This document shows positions 21,601 to 29,828 of a stretch of DNA of 64,000 nucleotides, piece after piece; positions within the stretch are counted from its first letter, which is position 1; each line of letters begins with the position of its first letter. The stretch spans positions 744,001-808,000 of the forward strand of contig NZ_RIBS01000001.1 of NCBI RefSeq assembly GCF_003719825.1, read 5' to 3'. The position numbers and the translations under genes are program-made. The DNA comes from Montanilutibacter psychrotolerans. GTDB taxonomy: Bacteria; Pseudomonadota; Gammaproteobacteria; Xanthomonadales; Xanthomonadaceae. The notes under the pieces were generated by a model. The model saw nothing but the letters and a program-made list of their open reading frames with translations, did not search any database and was not told where the DNA came from.

Positions 21601-23758
21601 CGCGTACGACCAGACCATCACCGCGACCGGTGGCATCGCCCCGTACCAGTTCACCGCATCGGCCGCCAGCCTGCCCAGCGGACTGGTTCTGTCGCCGGGT
21701 GGCGAATTGACCGGCACGCCGACGACCAGTGGTGTGTTCACCGTCCTCATCACCGCCACCGACAGCAACGGTCAGGCCGGCAGCCGTGCCTACACGCTGA
21801 CCATCGCCGAGGCCGTGCCGGTTGCGGTCGACGACGCGGCCAGCACGATCGCCGGGCAGCCTGTCACGGTTGCGGTCACCGACAACGACGAAGGCGTGAT
21901 CGCCAGCGTCGCCGTCGCCACCGCGCCGGCAAACGGCACTGCCGTGGTCAGCGGCCTGGGCATCGTCTACACGCCCAATCCGCTGTTCTTCGGAAGCGAC
22001 AGCTTCACCTACACGGCCACGGGCCCGGGCGGCACGTCCGCTGCGGCAACGGTGGCCGTGACGGTGGCGCCGCTGCCGGTGCCGGTGGGTGTTCCGCAGA
22101 CGGTCAGCACGCTGGCCGGGCAGCCGGTCACCATCGAGGCGTCGACCGGCGCGAGCGGTGGTCCGTTCACTGGCGTCACGGTGCTCGACGCCCCGGCGAC
22201 CGGAACCTTGGTGGTTACCGGCACCGCGCTGGTCTATACGCCGGCCGCGGATGCCTCGGGCAGCGTGTCGATCCGGTACACGCTCAACAACGCGTTCGGC
22301 GCATCGGCGCCGATCACCTCGACGGTCAACATCAATCCGCTGCCGGTGGCGCTGTCGCGCCGGATTCCGGCGATCTCCGGCATCGCCGTGCAGGTCGAGC
22401 TCACCGACGGCGCGCGTGGTGGTCCGTTCACCGGCGCCGACCTGGTGTCGGTGCTGCCGGCCGACGCAGGCACGGCGGCGATCGAGGCCAGCGGCAGCGG
22501 CGGATTCCGGTTGACGTTCAAGCCAGCGGCCGATTTTGTCGGAGCGGCCGAGGTCGTGTTCACCCTCGACAATGCCTTCGCCACGTCCGAACCGGCGACG
22601 ATCACCATCGACGTCACCAACCGTCCCGACCCGTCGGCCGACGCCGAAGTGCTCGGCGTGCTCGGTGCCCAGGCCTCGGCAACGCGTCGTTTTGCCAACG
22701 CGCAGATCGGCAATTTCCAGCAACGCATGGAAGGTCTGCACGACGGCGGCAACCGTGGCGGGTTCCAGAACGGGATCAGCCTGTCCATCGACCCGCATTG
22801 CGAGCAGGGGCCGCGGCGTGCTGCGGGCGAGACCTGCCGCCGCGAGCCGCTCGCGGACGAGGATGCGCCGGTTTCGGCGCCGGCCGCGACGGGCAATGGC
22901 TCTGGCTACGGGGCGACCGGCTCGGCTGCCACGTTCTGGACGGCGGGTGTGATCAGCAGCGGCGACCGCACCGACCGCCGCGGCGGCGACGCAGGCTACG
23001 AGTGGGAGACCAGCGGCCTCAGCGCAGGCGCGGACTATCGCGTCAGTCCGGGGTTCGCGATCGGTGGCGGCATCGGTTACGGCCGCGACGACACCGAGGT
23101 GGGCGAGAACGGCACCCGCAGCGACGCCACCGCCTACAGCATCGCGGCGTATGCGAGCTGGCACCCGGGCGAGGCGTTCTTCCTCGACGGTCTGCTGGGC
23201 TACCAGTGGCTGTCGTTCGACTCGGTCAGGCACGTCACGGGCACCAGCAGTTCGGTCCGTGGCGAGCGCGACGGCACGCAGTGGTTCGCGTCGGCTTCGG
23301 CCGGCTACGATCACCGCAACGACCGGCTCACCGTCTCGCCGTACGCGCGCCTCGACCTGGCCCGTGCACGTCTGGATGCATACACCGAGCAGGGCGATCC
23401 CACCAACGCGCTGCATGTCGGCGACCAGGATGTCGACACCACCACCGGCAACCTCGGCGTGCGCATGGACTACCGCATCCCGACCGGCTGGGGTTCGATC
23501 TCGCCGCAGTTGCGCCTCGAGTACCAGCACGACTTCGACGACGACAGCTTCGCGACGCTGAACTACGCCGACCTGATGACCGGGCCGTTCTACCGGGCAC
23601 GAATTGCCGGCATGGACCGCAGCCGATTCATGTTCGGGCTGGGAGCGATCCTGCAGACCGAGCGCGACTGGCTGCTGCGGGTGGAGTACCGCGGTCTGTT
23701 CGGCGTGGAGAACGGATCCGACCAGTCGATCCAGCTGAACATCGAGAAGAAGTTCTGA
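15671..23758 (+). CDS. Giant autotransporter adhesin with Ig-like (He_PIG) and cadherin-like repeats
   Basis: A 2,695-residue type V secretion protein. A signal peptide with extended N-region (hydrophobic residues about 27-46, cleavage near NASAA) is followed by about 13 putative-Ig repeats (about 128-1387) built around [TV]AYSQTITASGGTAPY. Four Big_9/cadherin-like repeats follow (about 1390-1770; NDDAAS..., TGFSG.DSFTY), then three more Ig-like repeats (to about 2047) and three further cadherin-like units (to about 2317). The last ~280 residues form an autotransporter beta-barrel ending in aromatic Phe. The region 18834-19360 contains 261-bp (87-codon) near-identical repeats. Start ATG 15671 follows AGGGGAA. 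Likely surface-anchored adhesin; ligand unknown. Confidence 0.9.
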   Translation: MQQHRSAQRAGTPMVSRAGGSPWMAMLRWFAVLFLAIGMSGNASAACAPVETASIASGGTATFGCSLFGFNFTPVTAPSHGSLTFGTPTNVSAVVYTNNGDGAPSDTFVLFDFDDDTNVTFNITVGPASSIVVSPASLPNPLVGVAYSQTLSTTGGTSPYTYSLGSGSIPPGITLSSGGVISGTSTASGPHTFTVSVIDSALPTPATANKTYAVTIPAPVLDLLPDNPPAGVIGAAYSMQFSTTGGTAPYTYTIESGLGTLPPGLSMSTAGLVSGTPTALGTYTFSLRHDDSTTISTGGEHFRAQMVSITINPPPTISVSPTSFPAATVGTAYSQTVTASGGTAPYTFAVTAGVLPAGLSLNGTSGAVTGTPTAAGTFNFTVTATDNNSFTGSRAYALTVSAPTISIAPTTLPGATVAAAYSQTITASGGTAPYSYAVTAGALPAGLSLASNGALTGTPTAGGTFNFTVTATDSSTGTGPFTGSRAYSLTVSAPTIAVAPTTLPGGTAGTAYSQTITASGGTASYSFAVTAGALPAGLALSSAGALSGTPTANGTFNFTVTATDSSTGTGPYTGSRAYSLSIAEQAPVANPVSATVAQSSGANPITLNITGGVPTSVSIASAASNGTAIASGTSITYQPTAGYAGPDSFTYTATNGAGTSAPATVTITVSNPTISVVASGPLAAQIGVAYSQTFTWSGGTAPYTGFDVTGLPAGLAITSSTTDSVTVSGTPTQTGSFALIASATDSSTGNGPFFQSQGFTLDVIPPTLVLTPPTGTLTAPYGAAYSQAFTASGGTAPYSYALNSGSLPTGMTFNAGTGTLSGTPTQTGNFPITVMATDSSTGATAPYSVTVGYTLEVPAPTIVIAPAALPDGTAGTAYSQTITASGGIGPYTISLAAGTLPAGVTLSSGGDLSGTPTDSGTFNITVQAQDANGETGSRAYSLTIAAPTLTLSPATLPNGTAGVGYNQVFSTTGGIAPYSYAVTAGALPAGLTLSAAGTLSGTTTATGTFNLTVTVTDSTGGTAATASNAYALVIDAPVITLSPATLPDGSTTAAYSQTITASGGTGPYTFALLSGSLPAGMSFSSAGLLSGTPVNAGAFSLTVQATDANGFTGTLAYTLTIAAPTITLAPAALPDGLAGTAYSQTITASGGTGPYTFALLSGSLPVGTSFSSAGLLSGTPISAGAFSLTVQATDANGFTGTQVHTLTIAAPTITLAPAALPDGLAGTAYSQTVTASGGTAPYTYSLLSGSLPVGMSFSSAGVLSGTPVMAGTFNFTVRATDDNGFTGDHAYSVTVASATITIAPPTVPSGTAGVAYSQAFSAGGGVAPYTFALGGGALPPGLSLSAAGALTGTPSVAGSYSFDVTATDSSVGTPATASRNYTLAIATGVTAVGDAFATAQNVALSDNVGTNDTFPVDSTFALATAPTNGTLVLSADGSFTYTPATNFSGSDAFTYQLCLPAPNTGVCDVGNVTLTVGGNTVVANDDAASTPRDTAVSVAVLGNDTVTGAPFDLSSLSVLTNPGNGTAVCDGAGNCVYTPTTGFSGVDSFRYQICDSSVPTAVCVDALVSITVDNAVIDAINDNFSGTPVNGSVGGTAGNAFVNDTLDGLPVSAANTEATVLTPATDPGVSLDVASGDVTVAAGSGAGSYTIVYRLCETGAPGNCDDATIQVEVAVNVLTVVADSANTTQNTAVAINVLANDSSTGAPLDPATVTAPTPPGNGTLSIDAGTGVITYTPATGFSGNDSFTYRVCDGSSPGAVCGTATVSIVVADPTITVTATGPLNATVGVSYSQTFRWSGGTAPYSGYSVTGLPAGLTVTASDTDSVTVSGVPTAAGSFTVLASADDSSTGNGPFTTAQSFTLVVATPTLVLDPPGGPLNAAYGVAYSQVFSASGGIAPYSYSLTGTLPPGLTFDAASATLSGVPSQPGTFAFSVSVSDGSTPLVGPSFTTVNNYTLTVAAPTIVLAPSTLPDGTVNAAYDQTITATGGIAPYQFTASAASLPSGLVLSPGGELTGTPTTSGVFTVLITATDSNGQAGSRAYTLTIAEAVPVAVDDAASTIAGQPVTVAVTDNDEGVIASVAVATAPANGTAVVSGLGIVYTPNPLFFGSDSFTYTATGPGGTSAAATVAVTVAPLPVPVGVPQTVSTLAGQPVTIEASTGASGGPFTGVTVLDAPATGTLVVTGTALVYTPAADASGSVSIRYTLNNAFGASAPITSTVNINPLPVALSRRIPAISGIAVQVELTDGARGGPFTGADLVSVLPADAGTAAIEASGSGGFRLTFKPAADFVGAAEVVFTLDNAFATSEPATITIDVTNRPDPSADAEVLGVLGAQASATRRFANAQIGNFQQRMEGLHDGGNRGGFQNGISLSIDPHCEQGPRRAAGETCRREPLADEDAPVSAPAATGNGSGYGATGSAATFWTAGVISSGDRTDRRGGDAGYEWETSGLSAGADYRVSPGFAIGGGIGYGRDDTEVGENGTRSDATAYSIAAYASWHPGEAFFLDGLLGYQWLSFDSVRHVTGTSSSVRGERDGTQWFASASAGYDHRNDRLTVSPYARLDLARARLDAYTEQGDPTNALHVGDQDVDTTTGNLGVRMDYRIPTGWGSISPQLRLEYQHDFDDDSFATLNYADLMTGPFYRARIAGMDRSRFMFGLGAILQTERDWLLRVEYRGLFGVENGSDQSIQLNIEKKF
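18834..19360 (+). repeat. Near-identical 261-bp tandem repeats inside the autotransporter gene
   Basis: Successive Ig-like units share long stretches of identical DNA with a period of 261 bp: the ACAGCCAGAC anchor recurs at 18834, 19095 and 19356. The first two units differ at only a few positions, while most other Ig repeats in the gene match only at protein level. This indicates recent duplication or gene conversion and a site where repeat number could vary by recombination. Confidence 0.8.
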
Positions 23759-23763
23759 TCCAG

Positions 23764-23793
23764 CCCCGGGCGCGCCATCGCGCCCGGGGTGTT
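23764..23793 (+). terminator. Hairpin terminator after the autotransporter gene
   Basis: A perfect 11-bp stem, CCCCGGGCGCG pairing with CGCGCCCGGGG around a 4-nt loop, lies 5 nt after the stop codon and is followed by TGTTT. The stem is very stable; the T-run is short. Confidence 0.65.
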
Positions 23794-24118
23794 TCCGGTG
23801 TGACCGGCGGCCCCGCAGCCCACAGGGTCATGGCCGTGCCACCGGGTCCCGGCGACATGACGGCGAGACGCTGCCGGCTTCGCCTTGCGTGACATGAACG
23901 CGTGGCAGGGGCGATGAGAACATCGGCGTGCCCATCGGTGCCGTGATGTGAAGTGTCGGCGGCGGCCCGGAGTGCCCGCCCAAAGGTGCGGGCCCGGCGC
24001 ATTCGCGGGGGGTAGTCCGTGTACCGTCCGGCAACGGCCAGGGCGCATACCTGTTGACCGCGGCGCGCCCGGTCGACACCCTTGCTCGCCTGCGGCCAAG
24101 GGGTCGACGGAGTCCTGC
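23794..24118. other. Intergenic region without a supported gene
   Basis: About 325 nt between the autotransporter terminator and pgi. The open frames crossing it are low-complexity and overlap real genes. No tRNA, repeat or clear promoter hexamers are visible. It must hold the pgi promoter unless pgi is read from upstream. Confidence 0.5.
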
Positions 24119-25639
24119 ATGACCAATCCTGCTGCATCGCACGATGCGATGCGTACCCACGCTACGCGCCTGCAGACGACATCCCTGCGATCGCTGGTCG
24201 AAGGCGACCCGGCGCGCGCGACGGATTTCGCGTTCCGGATCGGTCCGCTCTACGTCAATTTCGCCCGCCAGGGCTATGACCGCGAGGCGCTGGATCAGCT
24301 GTTCTCGCTTGCCGAAGCGAACGATCTGGCGGGGCGCATCCGTGCGCTGTTCGATGGCGAACCCGTCAACACCACCGAACACCGGCCGGCGCTGCACACC
24401 GCGTTGCGCAGCGATCTGTCGGACGCGCCCGTGGCCAAGGCGGCCCATGCCCAGGCCATCGATGTGCGAGCGCGCATGCGTGGCTGGGTGCAGGCACTGG
24501 CAGCGGGACCGGTGACGGACATCGTCAGTATCGGCATCGGCGGTTCCGACCTGGGTCCCAGGCTCGCGGCAGGTGCTCTGTCCGAGCCCGCCGCAGGCCG
24601 TTTCCGCCTGCATTTCCTTTCCAACATCGACGGCAACGCCGTCGAACGCATGCTGGCCGAACTGGATCCGGCCCGAACCGCGGTCCTGCTGGTCTCCAAG
24701 AGCTTCGGCACCCGCGAAACCCTGCTCAACGGCGAGATCCTGCGCGACTGGCTAGACGACGCCTCGCGTCTTTACGCCATCACCGCCAACGTCGATCGCG
24801 CCCGCGAGGCCTTCGACATCCCGGCCGAACGCGTGCTGCCGATGTGGGACTGGGTGGGCGGGCGTTACTCGTTGTGGTCGGCCGTCGGTTTGCCGGTGGC
24901 GCTGGCCATCGGCATGGACGGCTTCGAGGCCATGCTGGCCGGCGCAGCCGAAATGGACGCGCACGTGCTGCGCCAACCGTTGCGCCAGAACGTCGCCGTG
25001 TGGCACGCGCTGACGGCGGTGTGGAACCGCAACGCGCTGGGCCTGTCCACGCAGGCGGTGCTGCCTTACGACGACCGCCTCAAGCTGCTGCCCAATTACC
25101 TGCAGCAACTGGTGATGGAGAGCCTGGGCAAGTCGGTGCGTGCCGACGGCAGTCCGGTGACCTGCGACACCGTTGCGGCGTGGTGGGGCGGCGTCGGCAC
25201 CGACAGCCAGCACAGCTTCTTCCAGGCGCTGCACCAGGGCACCCAGGTCGTGCCACTCGATCTGATCGGCATCGCGGACCCGGGCCACGACTACCGCGCC
25301 AACCGTGATGAACTGCACGCCAACCTGCTGGCGCAGTCGGAAGCGCTGGCCAACGGCGATTCGCACGATGATCCGCACCGAGTGTACCCCGGCGGTCGGC
25401 CAAGCACGTGGCTGCAGCTCGATCGCCTGGAACCGCGGGCGCTGGGCGCGTTGCTGGCCTTGTACGAGCACAGTGTCTATCTGCAGGGCGTGATCTGGGG
25501 CATCAACCCGTTCGATCAGTTTGGCGTGGAGCTGGGCAAGCAGCTCGCCAGCCAGTTGCTTCCGGCATTGGCCGGTGACGCCGATGCCTCCGATCCGGTC
25601 ACGCGCGAGCTGCTGGCCCAGTTGCGCGGCAGGGCGTAA
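24119..25639 (+). CDS. pgi: Glucose-6-phosphate isomerase
   Basis: Interconverts glucose 6-phosphate and fructose 6-phosphate in glycolysis/gluconeogenesis; 506 residues, cytoplasmic. Family segments include [49 protein letters not shown], and [14 protein letters not shown] near the C-terminus. The phosphate-binding SKTFTT motif of many relatives reads SKSFGT here. It is a single gene flanked by long non-coding stretches, followed by tRNA-Pro on the opposite strand. Confidence 0.95.
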   Translation: MTNPAASHDAMRTHATRLQTTSLRSLVEGDPARATDFAFRIGPLYVNFARQGYDREALDQLFSLAEANDLAGRIRALFDGEPVNTTEHRPALHTALRSDLSDAPVAKAAHAQAIDVRARMRGWVQALAAGPVTDIVSIGIGGSDLGPRLAAGALSEPAAGRFRLHFLSNIDGNAVERMLAELDPARTAVLLVSKSFGTRETLLNGEILRDWLDDASRLYAITANVDRAREAFDIPAERVLPMWDWVGGRYSLWSAVGLPVALAIGMDGFEAMLAGAAEMDAHVLRQPLRQNVAVWHALTAVWNRNALGLSTQAVLPYDDRLKLLPNYLQQLVMESLGKSVRADGSPVTCDTVAAWWGGVGTDSQHSFFQALHQGTQVVPLDLIGIADPGHDYRANRDELHANLLAQSEALANGDSHDDPHRVYPGGRPSTWLQLDRLEPRALGALLALYEHSVYLQGVIWGINPFDQFGVELGKQLASQLLPALAGDADASDPVTRELLAQLRGRA

Positions 25640-26074
25640 CGCGAGGATAGGCACGGGCACGCGAGAACTAGACGCGGGGAGTAGCCGGACCGGAGCATGC
25701 CCGACCAGAGCATGCCCGACGGGAGCGGGGCGATTGGCGGGACGGGCCGGCGCGTTCCCGCCACGGCGGCGCCGCTGTTCATCAATGCACCGACGTGACC
25801 GCGGGTTTTCCCGCGGCGAGCCCGAGCGGGCTTCAACACCGTCGCGCGCGGATGCCCAGCTTCGAACGGTCTGCGCATCCTGCCGGTACGCCGCGGACGC
25901 AACCGGTAGCGCGGGACATGGCCGGGAGCAGGGCGGGCCACTGCAGCCGTCATCGTGGAGGGGCCGGTCGATCCGGCCGGTGACCTTTGCCAATGGCAAG
26001 GTGCATGGGCGACACCGGCCGGCCAGACAAGCCTGCGCCACAACGACGATGTGACCGGAATGCACCGCAGATAC
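25640..26074. other. Intergenic region without a supported gene
   Basis: About 435 nt between pgi and the terminator next to tRNA-Pro. Two short direct copies of GAGCATGCCCGAC-like sequence occur around 25695-25720. Open frames here show no recognisable protein features and run through the pgi 3' end. I see no RNA gene. Confidence 0.5.
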
Positions 26075-26102
26075 AAAAAAACCGCCTCGAGGGCGGTTTT
26101 TT
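26075..26102 (-). terminator. Bidirectional intrinsic terminator (tRNA-Pro, possibly pgi)
   Basis: A long stem, with A-run plus CCGCC (26076-26086) pairing with GGCGG plus T-run (26092-26102), loop TCGAG. It has A-runs and T-runs on both sides and so can terminate in both directions. It lies 36 nt downstream of the tRNA-Pro 3' end on the minus strand. Confidence 0.85.
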
Positions 26103-26137
26103 GTGGCGATCGTCATATCGACATCGCTTGCCAGCAT

Positions 26138-26214
<77 letters not shown>

Positions 26215-26229
26215 ACAGCTGAGCCGCGC

Positions 26230-26258
26230 ATTCTAAGGATCGATTCGGGGCTAGGCAA
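26230..26258 (-). promoter_or_regulatory. Sigma70-type promoter of tRNA-Pro
   Basis: On the minus strand TTGCCT (26258-26253) and TAGAAT (26235-26230) are separated by exactly 17 nt. The -10 box lies about 15 nt before the mature tRNA 5' end, leaving a short 5' leader. Confidence 0.7.
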
Positions 26259-26353
26259 GTTTTTTTTCGTTCGGCGTACACACGGCGGCGGATGCGGGGG
26301 GCGGCCCTATAAACTGTCGGCCTTTCGACTCAGCGTCACCACTGGAGCCCCGC

Positions 26354-27739
26354 TTGATCAAGCCGCGTACCCCGCCCGGGGTCATGGAGCTGCTGCCTCC
26401 TGACCAGATCGCCTTCCAGCGCATGTTGGACACGATCCGCCGCAACTTCGAGCGGTTCGGCTTTCTGCCGGTGGAGACGCCGGTAATGGAACTGTCCGAG
26501 GTGCTGCTGACCAAGTCCGGAGGCGAGACCGAACGCCAGGTGTACTTCGTGCAATCGACCGGCGCGCTGGAAAAGGCCGCGCAGTCAGGTGGCGAAGGCA
26601 CCCCGGAAATGGCGCTGCGCTTCGACCTGACGGTGCCGCTGGCGCGTTACGTCGCCGAGCACGAACACGACCTCGCGTTCCCGTTCCGCCGCTACCAGAT
26701 GCAACGTGTCTACCGCGGCGAACGTGCCCAGCGCGGTCGTTTCCGCGAGTTCTACCAATGCGACATCGACGTGATCGGCAAGGACGCACTCAGCGTGCGT
26801 TTCGATGCCGAGCTGCCGGCGGTGATCTTCGCGGTGTTCTCCGAACTCAACATCGGCGCGTTCACCATCCAGCTCAACAACCGCAAGCTGATGCGCGGCT
26901 TCTTCGAGCAGCAGGGCGTGGCCGAGCCGGAACTTCAGGCGCTGGTGCTGCGCGAGGTCGACAAGCTCGACAAGCGCGGCGCCGACTACGTGCGCGAGAC
27001 ATTGGTGGGCGAGGGCTTCGGCCTGTCCGCCGAGGCGGTGGCCAACATCCTGGCCTTCGTCGAGGTGCGTTCGACATCGCACGACGACGCGCTGGCCAGG
27101 CTGGACGCGCTGGGTGACGGCAACGATGCGCTGCGCGACGGAGTGTCCGAACTGCGCGAGGTGCTGGAGCTGATCCGCGCACTGGGCGTGCCCGAGGCGA
27201 ATTACGCCCTGAACTTCTCGATCGCGCGCGGCCTCGACTACTACACCGGCACCGTGTACGAGACCACGCTCAACGACTACCCGGGTATTGGCTCGATCTG
27301 CTCGGGTGGCCGCTACGACGATCTCGCCAGCCACTACAGCAAATCCAGGTTGCCCGGCGTGGGCATTTCGATCGGCTTGACGCGGTTGTTCTGGCAGCTG
27401 CGCGAAGCCGGCATCATCGACACCGCGCAAAGCACCGTACAGGTTCTGGTCACGCAGATGGACGCCGCGCACTTGCCGCACTGCCTGGCCATCGCCAGCG
27501 AGCTGCGGCACGGCGGCCTCAACACCGAAGTGGTGATGGAGTCGTCCAAGCTGGCCAGGCAGTTCAAGTACGCGGACCGCGCCGGCATCCGGTTCGTGGT
27601 CGTGCTGGGCGAGGACGAGCTCGCCAAGGGCACCGTGACGGTGAAGGACCTGCGTCGCGAGGATCAGTTCGAGGTGGCGCGCGGTGAGCTGGCGCGCGCG
27701 CTGCGGGTCGAGCTGGAGCAGTCGCGGGCAATGCGGTGA
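26354..27739 (+). CDS. hisS: Histidyl-tRNA synthetase (TTG start)
   Basis: Class II aminoacyl-tRNA synthetase for tRNA-His; 461 residues. Motif 1 region is [18 protein letters not shown], motif 2 lies in [31 protein letters not shown] (read in parts), and the His-specific segments are [15 protein letters not shown] and [12 protein letters not shown]. The anticodon-binding domain occupies about 330-455. The start is a TTG preceded by GGAG at 7-nt spacing; [15 protein letters not shown] matches the family N-terminus and no ATG lies closer. The rare start codon may keep expression moderate. Confidence 0.93.
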   Translation: MIKPRTPPGVMELLPPDQIAFQRMLDTIRRNFERFGFLPVETPVMELSEVLLTKSGGETERQVYFVQSTGALEKAAQSGGEGTPEMALRFDLTVPLARYVAEHEHDLAFPFRRYQMQRVYRGERAQRGRFREFYQCDIDVIGKDALSVRFDAELPAVIFAVFSELNIGAFTIQLNNRKLMRGFFEQQGVAEPELQALVLREVDKLDKRGADYVRETLVGEGFGLSAEAVANILAFVEVRSTSHDDALARLDALGDGNDALRDGVSELREVLELIRALGVPEANYALNFSIARGLDYYTGTVYETTLNDYPGIGSICSGGRYDDLASHYSKSRLPGVGISIGLTRLFWQLREAGIIDTAQSTVQVLVTQMDAAHLPHCLAIASELRHGGLNTEVVMESSKLARQFKYADRAGIRFVVVLGEDELAKGTVTVKDLRREDQFEVARGELARALRVELEQSRAMR

Positions 27740-27860
27740 CGCAAGCTCGGTACCGTTTCGTCGAACAATCCATGCCCGAACGGGTCTGGCTGGGCACCTC
27801 GGTGGCCGGCGAGCACCGGCGGTGCGAATCAATGCAGTCGTGCACTGCGAGGAAACCTGA

Positions 27861-29750
27861 GTGACCAAGATCCAGCTTGATGGCCTTTCGCTGACGCGCG
27901 CGCAACTGGTGGCCGTGGCCTACGGTGCGCAGGTCGAACTGGCCGCCGCGCAGCTGCCCGCGGTCGCACGTGCGGCCGACTTCCTGGCCGAGCAGGTCGC
28001 ACGCGAAGAGCCGATCTACGGCGTGTCGACGGGATTCGGCAGCAACGCTGATCGTCTGCTTGGCGGTCATCGCCTGCGCGATCAGCTGCCCGGCGCCCAG
28101 AAATCGCAGGAGACGCTGCACGAAGAACTGCAGCGCAACCTGGTGGTCACCCATGCGGTCTGCGTCGGCGAGCCGTTTGCCGCCGAGATCGTCCGCGCGA
28201 TGCTGTGCATCCGCATCAACACGCTGATGCGCGGTCACTCCGGCATCCGCGTGCAGACGCTGCAGGCGCTGGCCGCGATGCTCAACGCCGGCGTCGTGCC
28301 GGTGGTGCCGCAGCTGGGCTCGGTGGGCGCGTCGGGCGACCTCGCGCCGCTGTCGCACCTGGCGATCGTGCTGCTCGGCGGTGGCGAAGCCTTCTACGAG
28401 GGCGAGCGCATGCCCGGCGCCCAGGCGCTGGCGCGGGCCGGCCTGGCGCCGGTCACGCTGTCCTACAAGGAGGGCCTGGCGCTCAACAACGGCACGGCGC
28501 AGATGCTCGCCTGTGGCGTGTTGGCGCTGGCCACGCTGGAGGATCTGCTGGACACCGCCGACCTCGCCGCAGCCATGACCATCGACGCGTTCGCCGGTCG
28601 CCTGGGCGCGTTCGCCGAGGCGGTCCACGCGTTGCGCCCGCACCCAGGCCAGGTTGAGGTCGCCGCGCACCTGCGGCGTCTGCTGGAGGACTCGACGCTG
28701 TCGGACATCCCCTATCACCTGGTGCCGCGCTTCCGGACCTGGTCGCCGTCGAGCTGGGATACCGCGTCCTCGCAGCAGCTGCGCTTCGACATCGGCTGGG
28801 ACTGGGTGCCGTTTGCACAGCGCCACGGTCGCGAGAAGTTCTACACCCGCTTCCGCCCGTTCCGCGGCGGCAAGAAGCACCAGCCGCAGGACAGCTACTC
28901 GCTGCGCTGCATCCCGCAGGTGCACGGCGCGGTCCGCGATGCGGTGGCGCAGGCCGCACGCGTGCTGGAGATCGAACTCAACTCGCTGACCGACAACCCC
29001 ATCGTGTTCCCGGACGCGCAGGCCGAGTTCGTCGAGCAGCAGGTGATCTCGGCCGGCCATTTCCACGGCATGCCGCTGGCGCTGGCGATGAGCTACCTGA
29101 AGGCCGCGATTCCCGTGCTGGCCAGCATCTCCGAGCGTCGCCTCAACAAGCTCGTCGACCCGGCCACCAACGACGGTCTGCCGGGCTTCCTGATCGGCAA
29201 CGAGGACTCCACAGAGTCGGGCCACATGATCGTGCAGTACACCGCCGCGGCGATCGTCAACGATCTCGCCAGCCGCGCGCATCCGGCGTCGGTCTATTCG
29301 ATCCCGACCAGTGCCAATGCCGAAGATCACGTCTCGATGGGCGCGAACGAAGCGCGCCACGTGCTGGCCATGGCCGACGACCTGGGCAAGGTGATCGCGC
29401 TGGAGCTCTACACCGCGGCGCAGGCGCTGGACCTGCGTCGGGACATGATCAACGCCGCGCGCGACCTGGCCGACCGCGGCGACGCTGCCGCGCTGGCGGC
29501 GAAGGTGCACGGCGGGCCACTCCCGGGCGATGCGGCGTATGCGGATTTCCTTGCCGAAGTGGAAGGCTTGCGCAGCGAGCTGGCCACGGCCGCCGAGTTC
29601 CGTCCGGGCAAGGCGGTGGCCGCGGCGCACGCGGTGATCCGCGAGGAAATCGCGTTCCTCGATCGCGACCGCGCGCTCGATGGTGAGGTCGCACTGGCCG
29701 TGCGTCTTGTTCGCGACGGCAAGGTGCTGGCGGCCGCGCGCCTGGCCTGA
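27861..29750 (+). CDS. hutH: Histidine/aromatic amino-acid ammonia-lyase with central insertion
   Basis: A 629-residue member of the MIO-dependent HAL/PAL family, which removes ammonia non-oxidatively from histidine (to urocanate) or an aromatic amino acid. The MIO triad ASG is residues 157-159 in GSVGASGDLAPLSH; YGVSTGFG, QDSYSLRCIPQVHG, TDNPIVF and SANAEDHVSMGANEARH are also present. The selectivity position reads VTHAV near residue 97, closer to HAL (SH) than to tyrosine lyases. It is about 115 residues longer than usual HutH, mainly through a Trp/Phe/Arg-rich insertion at about 282-340 and a longer C-terminus. No other hut genes are nearby, so histidine catabolism is not certain. Confidence 0.8.
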   Translation: MTKIQLDGLSLTRAQLVAVAYGAQVELAAAQLPAVARAADFLAEQVAREEPIYGVSTGFGSNADRLLGGHRLRDQLPGAQKSQETLHEELQRNLVVTHAVCVGEPFAAEIVRAMLCIRINTLMRGHSGIRVQTLQALAAMLNAGVVPVVPQLGSVGASGDLAPLSHLAIVLLGGGEAFYEGERMPGAQALARAGLAPVTLSYKEGLALNNGTAQMLACGVLALATLEDLLDTADLAAAMTIDAFAGRLGAFAEAVHALRPHPGQVEVAAHLRRLLEDSTLSDIPYHLVPRFRTWSPSSWDTASSQQLRFDIGWDWVPFAQRHGREKFYTRFRPFRGGKKHQPQDSYSLRCIPQVHGAVRDAVAQAARVLEIELNSLTDNPIVFPDAQAEFVEQQVISAGHFHGMPLALAMSYLKAAIPVLASISERRLNKLVDPATNDGLPGFLIGNEDSTESGHMIVQYTAAAIVNDLASRAHPASVYSIPTSANAEDHVSMGANEARHVLAMADDLGKVIALELYTAAQALDLRRDMINAARDLADRGDAAALAAKVHGGPLPGDAAYADFLAEVEGLRSELATAAEFRPGKAVAAAHAVIREEIAFLDRDRALDGEVALAVRLVRDGKVLAAARLA

Positions 29751-29828
29751 GGTCGTGCAAAGGTGCGACGGGCCGCCTGTGCGCCCGTCGCGCCGTCTAC
29801 TGCGGCGCCCCCTGACCCGCGATCGGAC

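Noticed and set aside
16050-22600. Possible CRISPR array or microsatellite because of many regular repeats
   Set aside because: The repeats are about 260 bp long, in frame, and encode Ig-like and cadherin-like protein domains.
20213-23530. A 1,105-codon open frame on the minus strand opposite the autotransporter gene
   Set aside because: It is a GC-driven antisense frame: Arg/Ala/Gly-rich without domains, fully opposite a gene with clear repeats, signal peptide and barrel.
25521-26054. A 177-codon plus-strand frame between pgi and tRNA-Pro
   Set aside because: It starts inside pgi in another frame and its product is low-complexity Arg/Ala/Gly without any recognisable feature.
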